DNA of 64,000 nt, from positions 1-64,000 of the forward strand of contig NW_002476279.1 in the NCBI RefSeq assembly GCF_000189635.1. The letters are read 5' to 3'. The notes under the pieces were generated by a model. The model saw nothing but the letters and a program-made list of their open reading frames with translations. It was not told the DNA's origin and did no database searches. A program made the position numbers and the translations under genes. This document shows positions 35,981 through 49,200 of this stretch, piece by piece; the first letter of the stretch is position 1, and every line of letters starts with the position of its first letter. This DNA is from Tetrahymena thermophila SB210 (Eukaryota > Ciliophora > Oligohymenophorea > Hymenostomatida > Tetrahymenidae).

Positions 35981-36867
35981 TTTTAATTGCTTTGTTAATA
36001 AATAAATTATTCCTATTAAAAGAAAGTGTTTCAAAATTTCTTATATTGTTTTATTATTTAAAAATTTTTGAAATTTTTTAATTCAATTAAAAAAATCAGA
36101 GTAGAAAAGATATCAATCATCAATTAAATATACTCAATGTGAATGAATAATACTAATAAAAATTTTTTATAAATTATTTTTTATTATTATTAATAAATTC
36201 CTATTAGCTTTTTAATTTTTTAGTAGTTCAATTAATATATTATTTTTCTACTTATAAAAATAATTATTAAAAATAAAACGATTAAAAATCAAGTAGAAAA
36301 GATATTAAATGTTACTCAATATGAATGAATATTATTAATAATATATTCTTTATAAATTTTTATTTTTGTAGCTATTAATAAATTTCTATCGTCTTTAATT
36401 TTGATTAATGAAAGCTTTTCTTTCTACTATCAAAATTAAAGCTCTAAAAAATAATTTATTTGATATTTTTTAAAAAGCTTGTTAAATAAAATGAATAAAA
36501 AAATATATGAAATACAATTAAAAAGAAAAATATTAATTAATCAAAAAAATGTTGTAAATAGAGTGTTTTATTTCAAATACTTTAGATAATTTAGGTAAAA
36601 TCTTAAAGTATTACAACAATTTTCAACAAAATTTTAGTTAAAAAATGTTTTCATTGAAAATTATTTTTATAATTAATTAAATTTTAAAGAAAATAAGAAA
36701 ACAAAAAATTATTTAAATTTATTTTTTTAAAAAATGAAGTGTGAATGAATGACTAACATATGTAAACTAACTAATTAATTTTTTACATTTTGAAACAACA
36801 TAATATTGCATATTTTTAGATAATTATATTTTTGAAAATATTAAATAAGATTATTTATTGAAAATAC
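35981..36867. other. Intergenic spacer
   Basis: About 890 bp of AT-rich DNA. A phrase resembling AGTAGAAAAGATAT...ACTCAATGTGAATGAATA near 36095-36145 recurs at about 36291-36335, an imperfect direct repeat about 195 bp apart. No gene seen. Confidence 0.5.
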
Positions 36868-39463
36868 TCAATTGAGGAAATGCTGCTTACAGTAGCTTTC
36901 GTCCTGTTTATTTAACAAGAATGCTTAGTATCTCTTTTCTTCAAATTCTTTTCTTGTTTTACTAAATGTTACAAATTAATCAAAATATTTTTCAAAGTAT
37001 CTTTTTCCTTAATATCCATAGTAGTGCAGACCAAGTATTCTATCATTATCTTTTTTATCACAAACAAGCATTACATAAGTGTTGTTGCTTTCAAAATTAA
37101 TTATGTCTCTGTATTCATCATAAATGCATTGAATAATATCCCTAACTTTTAAATAAAGCTCTTTTTTCTATTCTTTACTCACTTTTCTCAATTAAGATAA
37201 ATGTTGGTTCAATAAAGATGCAGCATGATGTTCAAAAATAGAAGTTTTTTCTACTATAGCTTGTTCCATATTTCTAGCTCTTTTCACGGCTTCAATTGTT
37301 GAATCTCTAACCTAATCAAGAAACTTATCTTCACTTACAGCATTCTTTTCCCATAATCTATATTTGTTTTTCTTATTCTTTATTTTAGATAAATCATCTG
37401 ATTTCTTTTCAACAACTTTTTTTCTTTGACTTGCAGGCCTGCTTTTATAAAGTTTGCTGTAGTTGTCAGAATATTAGCTTGTATTGTTACTATTTGTTCT
37501 TTCCAAACTTAATTAGCTTTTATTCATGCTTTTCGATTCCTGCTCATCCCCTTCTTCCATAATCGATTAACCAAAGTGAGTTTTCTCATAATCCCCTATT
37601 ATATAAGTCAAATACAAGTTAGGTTATTTTTATTAACATTTAAATTAATAAATAAGAAAAATGTAAATAGATTTTTAATATGAATCAAAATGATTTAAAT
37701 AAGATAAATTCCTAAAGTGTTAGTTACTCAAAAAGTTTGATTTAGAAAAGTCATATTGGTCTTTGATTTGAGATTTTAAATCTTATTTATTGTAGGTGGT
37801 CGTGGTTAAAACTTTAGACTTTAAGTTACTACTTGCTAGTTAAGAATTATTTAAAATTCTTGATTTGTTTTATTAGTTAAAAACAACAGATTTTTAAGTT
37901 TAATTTCCTTATTTGCTTGAATCATGATCTCCACTTTTAGATTTGGATAATTGAGTAACTTGCAATAAATCTTTATTTTGTTTTTATGAGCTATTTAATA
38001 TGCTTAATTCTTGCATATTATTTTGCTATTCATCCTCATCATCTTGATCTATATCCTCTAAAGTGTTGATTTTAATTTCTATATCTTCATTAATTCCTTA
38101 CTAATCTTGAGTCATTTCTGATTTTTTTTTTTTAATCGAATACTCATCATAAGAGTACATGTAATATACAATTTCTTTAGATCTATCAAACTAATATTTT
38201 ATCAAAGCTTATTTGTAAAAAAGCCCTAACTTTAGATAGTTACTCTTGCGATTAAATATATTATTTGCATACGAAACCATGTAATCGTGTTCATGTATCT
38301 TTTAATATCTTGCTTCCCAGAGCATATTTTTATGTTCGTAATCATCATTATCATCTCCGTTATTTGATGATAATTCCTCTTCTTCTCTGAGAATATTCTG
38401 ACTTATATTGTTTCTTGTTCTATGCCATATAAAAGAAGGAACAGTACCAGATGTTTTTGATAAGTTGAAATTATCTATATACAAAGTGTTATCACCAAAA
38501 ATATCTTTCATTTACAAATCCTCTTTAAAGTCATTTGCAAACAAATTGGCATGCTATTTATTTATTTTTTCAAATTTATTAAGAGTTTCAAATCTATTAT
38601 AATCAGTAATTTTATCATTTCTTAAGCCTGCCAAATTTGAACCATATAGATAGTTATTACCTTTTCTATTAAATCCCTGTGAGTTTTGTATATTAAATAA
38701 ACTGCTTTGAAATAATTTCTCGCTTTAACTATCTTCATATTCTTAATCGTCCTCATACTCTTCTTCAGATTCATTAGAATCACTATCATCGTTGTTATTG
38801 TTATAGTTTTCAGACTTAGCATCTTCTTGTTATTTTTAAGACTTCTCAATTAATTCATCTCCAATTAACTAATCAGTTATATTTATTCCTCCTATTTACT
38901 AAGAATTTAATACAAATAAAAAATGAGCTTTTCTAAACTAAAAATTTACTACTTACTTTGCTTTTTTTAATCATTTAAGCTAATTTATTTGTAGCAAATT
39001 TAGGAGTATCATCCAAATTGTCTTTTATTGAGATTTTACTGCTTTTGCTTGATTCAATTTTTTATTTAACCAAAGTATTTTTTTCATTTGAAAATTACTA
39101 ATTATAATATTATTTGTTTTAATCCTACTAAAACTGATTCTATTACTAAATAATGTAGGGATCTTGATAATAATTTTAGTAAATAGAATTTTCATTTTAA
39201 ATTTTTGCTTCTAAAGGATGCCATGACACAATGTTATTTGTAGGGTAGAATACTTTCTGTGAAGGTTAGACAGGAGGAGGTAACTAAACTTAAGGATTAA
39301 AATTATTATAAACTACTCTCTGCTCAACAGGTAGAGGTCTATACTAGCAGCTTTGATATGTGCTTAAAAGATGATTGCCTCGTTAATAAATAGGACTAAC
39401 ATAAGGAGTTTACTAATAACTTCCTATATATTAGCTATAGGTTGGACTATTTTGATATTACAT
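36868..39463 (-). CDS. Acidic, low-complexity protein with a charged C-terminal domain, unknown function
   Basis: Not recognised. Exon 1 (39463-38957) starts MQYQNSPTYSQYIGSYQQTP and is Tyr/Gln/Pro-rich. The next exon has an acidic run of Asp, Glu and Asn (SDSNESEEEYEDDQEYED), then a less biased region (GDNTLYIDNFNLSKTSGTVP, KSNYLKLGLFYKQALIKYQF) and a second acidic run. The C-terminal part looks like a folded basic/aromatic domain (RILGLHYYGYQGKRYFEKYF) ending at TGA 36868-36870. Introns lie near 38885-38956 and 37600-37740. The layout suggests a disordered scaffold with one terminal domain. No catalytic motif, signal peptide or membrane segment was found. Confidence 0.65.
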
Positions 39464-39890
39464 TTCAAAAACAATTAATTCTTTAAATAAATTAACAATA
39501 TCTCACAAAGTATTTAAAATTTATTAATTTATTTATTATTTCCAGTGGAATTCATAAATAATAAGTTAAAAGGATTTCTAGTTGTTAAATAATTTTAAAG
39601 CAGAATATTATACTTTTCTAAAGCTAATCAATAATTTATTGCATATTTTTTAATGAATCAATTTTTAATCATTTATTTTATAAAATATTTAAATAAATAT
39701 ATAATCATTTTTTTTTACAATAAGTTCTAATTTTCTATTTTTTTGAATCAGTAATTTATTATTTTAAATAAAAAGGATTTTAAGCAAGCTTTAGAGTAAA
39801 ATTTAGAAATATATCTTTAAATAAAAATTTTTAATAAAAAAAATTAGATTAGATTTTAAAAAATAATTAAGTAGAAACCTATTTTTAAAA
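39464..39890. other. Divergent intergenic region
   Basis: About 430 bp between two divergent starts, presumably containing both promoters. AT-rich with T tracts; nothing specific recognised. Confidence 0.55.
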
Positions 39891-40631
39891 ATGAAGACAA
39901 TTATTTAAATGGTAGGAATTTTTGGTATATTTTAGTATGGATTGTACATGTATTCAAAGCATCATTAAAGAGTTAAAGTAGAGAAAGCTTTACTCAAAAA
40001 GAGATACATTTTGTATAAGAATTATTAGGGAAAATTTTAAAGATCACCATAAATATTTGAGAAGCTATTATAAGAGTGCTCGCCTTTTATAAAAGTAAAC
40101 AATCAGATAAAAATTGTATATGAAGATCCTGAAATTACTCAAGATTCTGAATAGTAACTTTATATTGTAGGTATAGAGCTAAATGATGAATAATAATAAT
40201 AGGCTGCAAAAAAAATAGTAAGTAAATAAAAGGAATATAAGCTAGCTGAAATACCAGAGACAAATTATTTAATTTGCACTGAGCCAGCATAAAATATTGG
40301 AGATACTCCTTTTAATGAATTTATAGAAGATATAATAATTTAAGCTTTTAAATCTATTTTAAATTCAGATAAATTAGATGCTCAAGGATAATACATAGAA
40401 AAGCAATCTTATGACAGTGTTGGTAATCTTTAACAAGTAGAAATAAGCTATCCAGTCGAATTTAGACTTGAAAAATATATTAACCACTCACTAATCATTG
40501 AAAAACTAAGAAAGTAAGAAGAAATTAGAAAGAAATAGGAAGAGTAAAGAAAAAAAGAAGAAGAGGCAGAAAGAAAAAGATAAGAGCAATAACTAAAATA
40601 GTAACAATAAAAGAGCAAAAAGTGGTTTTGA
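39891..40631 (+). CDS. TEX264-like protein (membrane anchor plus GyrI-like domain)
   Basis: Single exon, 246 residues. The N-terminus is a hydrophobic anchor (IIQMVGIFGIFQYGLYMY). The central part reads like the GyrI-like domain of TEX264: GKFQRSPQIFEKLLQECSPF, IKIVYEDPE, YIVGIELND, AEIPETNYLICTEP and QQVEISYPV. The C-terminus is a charged coiled-coil-like tail (RKKQEEQRKKEEEAERKRQE then Gln-rich) ending KKWF. Animal TEX264 is an ER membrane ER-phagy receptor. The tail's terminal KKWF is aromatic, but I see no standard LC3-interacting motif with flanking acids. Assignment rests on the order of hydrophobic anchor, YEDP-like block and IPETNY-like block; confirmation needs a profile search. Confidence 0.5.
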
Positions 40632-41881
40632 TTTCGTTATTTTTATAAAAGTAAAAAGATTAATTTGATGCATTAAAAATTTGTTTTTAGTTCTTAATTT
40701 TTACTTTGATTATCAAAGGCTTAGTCTACAACTTTTATTAATATATATTATATAATTAAAATAAACTTATTTTAATAATAAAGTCAAGTTTTCCATTGAT
40801 AACAAACAATTCTATGATTGTTAATGTATTATTATCATTTAAAATTATTGTTCTCTATTTATGTAATAATAAACAAGTAATTTTTTTAAATTTAACATAC
40901 ATAATATAAAATTTAGAAATTAATTGAATGAATGAAGTTAAAAAACAAATAAAAAGTATTTGTAAAAATTAAGTTAAGTTTAATAGTTTATAAAAATAAA
41001 TTGAATTTAAATGATAAAATAATATGAATTTTTTGAACTTCTTTGCTGAGAATTTTTTGTTTATTTTAAATATTATAGTTTCAATTACAGTAAAAATACA
41101 TTCATTAAAGTCTAATGAGATTAAAGTATGCTTTTTTATTTTTTAAATTAAGGCTGTAATCAGTGTATTTAAAAGATATTAAAATCAGCAAGAATTTATG
41201 AGCATTTATCATATTTAATTTTGCTAAAAGATATATTTATTTTTTTTTCATAAATATAAACTACTTAAAGGTTCGCTTATGGTTTCAAAATTTTATTTTC
41301 AAATAAATATTTATTTTAAAGTTCTCCTTTCAATTTATTTATTAATTTATATCAAATTTACTATTGAGAATTAAATTATAATACATATCTAATAATTCCA
41401 ATTCAATTTTTAAAAGCTATATATGTTTAATGATTTTATCTTCCAAAATTTAAATATTGGTTAGTATGTATTATGAAAATAATGTTAAATTATTAATAGA
41501 ATTTTTATTTAATAAAATATATTGAAAATGGTTATAGATTTTATTTTTTGAAGAAAAAAATGAAGAAGTTTAATTATTTTAATTTTAATTATTTAAATAT
41601 TTGTGTACGTACTGTTTGAAATGAATTGTTATTATTTTAAATTATAGATAATCCTCTTATTTGATTGAATAATAGCTGATATTAAAAATTAAAAAATTCT
41701 GTTAATCTTTAATCAAATTTTAGTTTTGAAAATCTAATAACAAGCAATCAATTGATAAAAATCAAAATAACTAATATTGATTGATTGATTTCATCTGTTT
41801 AATATCTTTCAAAATTTATATAGTTAAATTAAATATACAAATTAAACAGCTAAGTCATTCATTCAACAATATTCAAATATT
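40632..41881. other. Intergenic region
   Basis: About 1.25 kb of AT-rich DNA. No sustained frame or RNA gene seen. Confidence 0.6.
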
Positions 41882-44800
41882 ATGAAATAGCTACATTTTG
41901 ATAATAATTTTAAATCTGTAAATGGAATTAATTTAATGAAGGAGCTAGAAAATGCTCCATAAAAGCATTATGGTAATACTTAATTAGCACCTATGTAGCC
42001 ATGCAATGACTTAGATTATAGAAGCAGAAGAAATGTTACTAAGATAGCATAAATCCTACATTAATAAAATTATTAATAGGTAGATTAAATTTCAAAATTG
42101 TAGTAAAATAAACAGCAGCAATAATCTGTTGAGAGGCTTATAGCATAAAACTAAGAACTCAATTCTTCCAATAACCAAAGCAAAAACACAAGTTCAGTTT
42201 TACTTATTCCTGCTATAAAAGACCTAAATTAAGAGAGGATACTTTAGAGATTGAAATCAAGGACTATTCACTCTGAGTAATCTTCTCCAAAAATGGAAAA
42301 AAACACTCCTTCTAATATGAACAGCGATTTTAGTAGCTATCAGTGCAATTTTCCCAAAGATTTTTCACCAAAGGTAACTGAATAGAATACCAGCTAAAAT
42401 AGCATCGGATTCAACTAGCTGAGCAATCTTGTTTTCAATTAATGCTCAGTAGCTAGATCTCAAAGCAGAGAAAAGGAATTAATTTAATCTACCAATTTGA
42501 ATAGCTTAGAATCTGAGTGGTCAAAAATTAAAAAGGAACATAATTTTGATAATAGGAGTTAGTCTCCCTTTAGATTTCATAGTCCAGTTTTACAAGGACA
42601 ATAGCATGCTTCTAGTTAGCTGTCTTCTTCTAATATAGGCAATGAGTCAAAAATTTCAAATAGCTCGAATAACAATGCGACTTCATCTCTTTCCAGATAA
42701 TTTGCTGATTACTAGTTTACTCAAAAGAACGAGTGGTGTAGTAGCTTAGAAAGATCGTAAATATATTTTTAATGATAAATTAAATATAAAATATTCATCT
42801 AAGTTGTTTATATAATTCTTATTATGTCTTAAATATAAAATTAGAGCTGATTCTACAAAGAAACCTTTTGAAAATAATAGCAGTTCAAATACAATTTCTC
42901 AAAAAATTCATAAGAATGCATTTGCAGGAGAGTACAAATAAAAGCAGAAAACTCTTATTAAAAAATCTGTCCCCCTATCAAAAATTAACTTAGAATTGGT
43001 AAAACAAGAATAACTTTCTGGGAGATAGCTAACAGCAGGGAGAAAGACTCCTAAGAGTAGTTAATAGTAGCAAAATTAAAAAAGCTCACAAATAATTATT
43101 TCATAAGTAACTCCAAATAATAATTAATATGTGTAAAGCTCTAATTCTTTATCAAATCGCTAGCACAGAAGCAGTTAAGATAACAAAGATGAATCTCATT
43201 TTTAAACGATTCTTGACAAATATTAGAATGTTCATAAAAGGCAATAAGTGTAGTAACAGTAGTAATAGAATCTCAACATGAGTAACTTAAGTAATAATTC
43301 CTCAAATAGCTTTCAGCCAACTAACTATTAGTGCATATCAACTTAGCCATTAAGTTTTGTGCAAAATAATGCTCAAGATATAAATAATATATCTAGTTTT
43401 GAAACTTCTAGCTTTTCAGCAGTTGAGAATAAAAGAAATTCAATTTATGATTCTCGTTAATCTTTTAATTTTAAATTATAAAAGGAAGATTCGCTTGTAA
43501 ATAATGGAGTTTGTTCATAAACTTCATCTCAATAAATATATAACTTTACATCTAAAGTTATTAACCCAAGCAACTATTATACTTCCCCAGGATTTACTTA
43601 AAATCTCTCTTCTAGTTAACTAAACTAGCATAATTCAAAGACTTCTAGTATAAATAACTCCATACCTTAAACAATCTAACCATCTTTATCTTGTAATCTT
43701 TAAAGCAATTAAGCTATCCAAAATCATTCATTGAGCAATCAAGCAGTGATGGCTTCATAGTCAATTGGTAAAGGTGAGAGAACCATTAACAGTTTATTAA
43801 ATGAGTAGTAAAAGAATCCTCAATCTAGCTCAAAAATTCATAACTAGATAAAAGTAATGTCTCCAAAATAAAATGATCTAAAAAGTATATCTCAAAGAAA
43901 CAACTTAAATAAGTAAAATTCTAGTGAGAACATATCCTCTTGCTAGCAATTGTCATCCTCTTAGATATAAGTAGAATAAAATTCAATGATAAATAGCATT
44001 CAAAAGGGAGGTCTAGATGATGTTGAATTAACAACATCGAAGTACTATGGAAAAAGTACCATAATAAACTAACAAGAGAGAGACGTTAAGCAAATAATAA
44101 TGAATAAAATTCACAAAATGAATGTTGCTAAGATATGCCTTAAGGATGAAGATTTAGGATCGTTGAGCTATAACAATTGTAGCAGCAATAACGATATCTA
44201 AAATAATAATTTTTAGAATGGTAACAACAACGATAAAAATGAAACAGAAATTAATAGGTGCTAATAACAGAATAACTTAATATCTTACAGTCCTATATCA
44301 TCTACAAACTACGAGCGTAATTAAATACTCAATAGCTCACCCTAATATCAAAATAACTTATCATCTTCTGCTTGTTAGTTGCAAGTAATCAAGCCTGTTA
44401 GCTAAATGCCAATTATAAAATATTAGCCACAATCAGAAAGCAAAAAAATTTAGGGAAAAACAGTGAATTCCAATACCACTTCACCAGATAAGCAAGAAAA
44501 TATCTCAAAGGTAAGACCAAATTCTTTTAATCAATATAGAAATATATTGAGAACATTAAATTAAAATTTAATGATTCTTTTTTATTAAATTAGGTAGGAG
44601 AAATAGAATATAAGCTTAAGTAAATAGGGTAGCAAAATTAACAATAAGCTTAATACAACCGTTCAAGTTATATACTACAAAATAACCAAAATACAAATAA
44701 CATGGTTTTAAATTAGTATCAGATATAGTAACCTGCACAGAGTTAATTGCCTATATAAATTTTAAACAACAGCAATAATAATAACGTCGTCTAAGAACCT

Positions 44801-45920
44801 TTTAACTCTTTAAACAAAAATATGGGATGCTAACCAAGCTAAAATAATATTCAAACAAGCAGTAAATATTAAATAAATTTAGCTTAAATATTATAAAGCG
44901 ATACAAATAAGCTCAAAGAGTCTAACACTTTTAACTAAGAAAATTTAGATAAAAAAAATCAAGGGAATAATAATTCATCTCAATATCATGTTTTTTCTTC
45001 AAATTCAAATAATTCTGCATCATCCTCATAAATGAACCAAAATTAAATTTAGCAATAATACTCTTCACAGCAATCTTATTACTAAAGAATGTATTTATTT
45101 ATTTATTTGTTTTTTTTTTAATTTATCCAATTAATATAAATATATTTTTTTAAATCTTAGAAACCCACTGTAGGTTAGCACAAATATTAATAGGATAATA
45201 TCATAAAAAGTATCTGAATAAAATAAAATTACTTAAATAAAACCTGTTTAAAATATTGACTAGTTTAATTACTATTCAAAGCCAATTTCTTAACATGTTG
45301 TTAATAAAAATTTTATCTTATAGCCTTAATTAGATTCAAAAACAACTATGATTCTTAAAAATTAGCAATAAATTCCTTAACAATAAACTAATTAAATTAG
45401 CCTCCCTGCTGATCGTGCTTTTTTGAGATCAAATTCTAGTGAAGGATAATTTTAAATTGGTTAACTATAGACTGCACAAGTATACTAAAAATAATAAAAT
45501 TAAAAATAAATTGTATCACAAAATCATCACCATCATGAATCAGAAAACAACTATAAAACAGAAATAAATAAGAATGGTACTGTAAAAATAGAATATCCGA
45601 ATTAACATGCAAACAATATTATTTCATATTAAAATAACATTTGCCTATCTTATAAATAAAATACTTCTAACAATACAAATAATTAATATAATACTATAGA
45701 TAGAGATGTCAATACAAATATGCAAATCTAAAACTAAGAAAAATAACTATAATACTAAAGTAAATAATTTGGCAGTACTGATTAGAATCAGCTTACTTCA
45801 AACTAAAGCTTAAAATATTCAGATTAATAATAAGGGAAAAGGTCTTTTCTTAATAATTAACCTTAAAATAATCATGAAATTCCTAAGATTAAAAAAACAA
45901 GTTCATTTTTTGCTCATTGA
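41882..45920 (+). CDS. Large Gln/Asn/Ser-rich (prion-like) protein
   Basis: Roughly 1,250 residues over four exons or so, with introns near 42760-42845, 44512-44593 and 45083-45160, starting MKQLHFDNNFKSVNGINLMK and ending SSFFAH before TGA 45918-45920. Nearly the whole protein is built from Gln, Asn and Ser with scattered short conserved-looking phrases such as NLNSLESEWSKIKKEHN and SKYYGKSTIINQQERD. Much Gln is encoded by TAA/TAG, so it is invisible to a standard-code reading. There is no transmembrane segment, coiled-coil heptad or catalytic motif that I can recognise. Composition resembles prion-like or condensate-forming proteins. A folded domain might be hidden in the region around 43.9-44.2 kb, but I cannot support one. 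Confidence 0.65.
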
Positions 45921-46246
45921 TAAACATAATAATTAGGAATTAAAAAAATATAAAATAATATGATTTTATTTTAAATTAAACTTATTTTCAATATTTTGCA
46001 CAAGTATTTTTTTTTCTAACATTTCTTGCATTTTATTGTATAATTACTACTTATTTTATTTTTATATCAAAGTAAGATTCACGTTTTTTCTTTTAAGTTT
46101 AATTAATAATTTAAATGCTGTCATTTTTAATTAATAAATACTGATACAATTTTTTGTGTAAGTTAAATTATTCATAATACAATAAAGTAGAGGTATTTAG
46201 ATTATTTTCAACGTAGAATATTAGATTCTTCTCTATATTAAATAAA
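45921..46246. other. Intergenic spacer
   Basis: About 330 bp of AT-rich spacer before the first channel gene. Nothing recognised. Confidence 0.5.
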
Positions 46247-49200
46247 ATGAATAATGATGTGAACTAAATTTAAGAAAATCAGTTTCCCTAGTTATCTCTA
46301 TTTGAGTAAAAATAATTTTTAGTATCAATTAATGCAATGTTTATGAAATTTAGATCAATCCTTTAGGTATTGCTAATGTATTTAATATATAATAAATAAC
46401 AGAAAATCAAATTACTTACTAAATATTGATGGAGCAACAAATAGGAGATAATTATTTCAATATGAGTCTGAAAGAATGGATATTTGCAAATAAAACAGTG
46501 AAGAAGAATATGAATTAGAAGGAATTGATGATGAATCTTAACGATATTTGCCTATGGAGTAATTAAAATAAAATTTTGCCTTTTATTGATTTGATTGTGA
46601 TTAAATTTATTTTATGTTTGTTTTTACAGAAGCCAGAGGAGCAAGTAAAATACCAATTCAACACTAAACTTTAAGAAAATTAACTCTTCAGTTAACTTAA
46701 ACAGTCTTAAATATAATTTTAATAATGATATGAATACCTCATCGCCATATTAAACATCAATAGTGAATAGCTTTAAAATTAATTAAGATTTAAATTCCTT
46801 GTAAAATGATCAAAATAGCTAAAAGTTTTTCTAAAGAGAGGGCTCCAAAAAGAGGAGTAAACTTCTTCAAAGTGCATATGAAAAATACATGAAAAATAGT
46901 AAATTTGTAAATAACGACGAACAAAGCATGTATATATCATAGGCTAACATAATGAACTAAACAATAACAAATGGTATGTTAAATGGAAATAGTCCTATCT
47001 TATATTAATAAGAAGTTTATAAAAAAAATTATTTTATCATATTAGCCTATGTTTAAAAATTTGTAAAAGCTCTTCTGATTTAGACTGCCAAAAAAGATTT
47101 TAATGTGTTACAACAGTTTTAATTAAATATTATAAATGATAAATCTTATTATCCTGCCATTAATTTTGAAGCTAAGAATAAAGAAGAGAGAGGTGACTTA
47201 CTTTTCAACAGGAGAAAGTTGCTTGAAAAAAAAATTATTAATTAAAATTAAAAGCATTTTAAGAAAAATTTCATCGAGAGAAGCTAAATTTTAAGTTACT
47301 TATTAAAAATAATTCTAGAATTAAAAGTATTTTAGCCTAATTCGAAAGCACTAATAATTTGGGAAAGTATACTACTTGTTATAATAATTATATAACTAGT
47401 GTTAATCCCAATAAAAACATGTTTTGAAGTTGATTTTTCAAATTTAGAATGGATGTTTATATTGTATTATGTGCCAATAATTTGTTTCACTATAGATATC
47501 TTTATTGGATTTCATAAAGGTTTTTATCAGTTTGGAATGGTTGTTTCTGATAAAAAGTAAATTGCTGAAAACTATATGAAGCTCAAACTTTGGATTGATA
47601 TTTTCTGTACTCTTATCTTGATAGCCAATTTAGGTCTCAATTCAGCTCTTTTAGATTCTCTAGCTCTCCTTCTAAGGTTGTAGCAAGTAAATTTTAAATA
47701 AAAATAATTTGAAAATGTTTCTTTTTATTAAAAATGTATTAAATAATTTCTTTTGGAAAATTTATTATTTATTTAACTATTTTGAATAGATAGGGGATAA
47801 GAAACAGCAAATTAATTAGCATTTTTAAATTTAATTCAAATTTGCAATGTTCTATGATCTGGTAAGCTTGATTGTTTTAGTACTCTTTGTTGCACACATA
47901 AATTGTTGTGGATTTTATTTAGTTTCATAAAAAACTTAAGAATGGAATCTTGCAAATAACACTTGGGTGAAGAAACAAGGGATAGTGGAAGATAGTTGGA
48001 ATATAAAATACATATATTCATTTTACTTTTCCATTATAACGATGATAACAATAGGATATGGGGATGTTTATCCAATAAATGTATATGAAATGATATATGT
48101 GATAGTGATGGCTATTTTTTCTTGCGGTGTTTTTGGATATTGTGTTAATACTATTGGCTCAATTTTTACAGAAATTTAATAAAAGTCAAAATAATTTCAA
48201 AAAAAGTTATATGACATATCAACTTACATGAATATAAAATCTATTAAAAAAGATACTTAAATAAAAATACTGAAGCAATTAGAGTACTTGGAGGACTAGA
48301 GGGATGAGATTTTGCTAAAAGGTTATCTGATTTTTTATTTTTCTATAAGTTTATTTATTTTTTATGTTTGTTTAATAAATAGGAGAGTTGATTTTAAAAC
48401 AGTGCTCGGTAGAATTAAGAGAAGAACTAATTTAGCAGTATTTTGGTAAAATTTTAAACAACATCCCAATTTTAAAAGAAAATTTTACTACTCAACTCAT
48501 TGACAAAGTAAGTCTAAGAATGAAGGAAAAAATACTAAGTCCTGGAGAATTGTTCATAATACAAGGATAGACAGTTGATAACTTATGTATTATAACTCAA
48601 GGAATCGTAGAGTATTCAACGGTTGATAGAGAATGTTAAAGGGCGTTATTATAAATATCAGTAAGCAAATATTATTTTTTTTATATTTAGATATAACAAA
48701 AGATTTTATAAAAAAAATTAGAAAGACATCAAGCTAATAGGTTTCCAATAATTTTTAACAAGATAAACCTCAGAAGTATCTATTTAAGCTAAAACAGCAA
48801 CAACTTTGGCATTTATTTCTTATGAAGAGTTTTAAAGCATAATCAAATAAATTGATTTGGATTATGTAAATTTTGAATTTGTTTTTGTGCTGTTACTTTA
48901 TTTAATCTTTTTAATTTTTAATTTAGGAAAAGTTTTGCATGGTCAGGGATTAGTTTAAGAACGATAAAAGATATTATATTAAATGCTGCAGCTGTGGATA
49001 ATATGGACACGATTTAAATTTATGTGGTTAGCTTCATTATGTTGTTAACAGGTCTACATTTAGCAGGAGAATATTTCATAATTAGATCTAAGAAAAAAGA
49101 ATGTCTCAATTCAGAAAAATATCTTAAAAATATAATACTTTGGGTTATAATCAATAAGTAAAATTAGACTTTAAATTATATAGATGGACTGCAGTATAGG

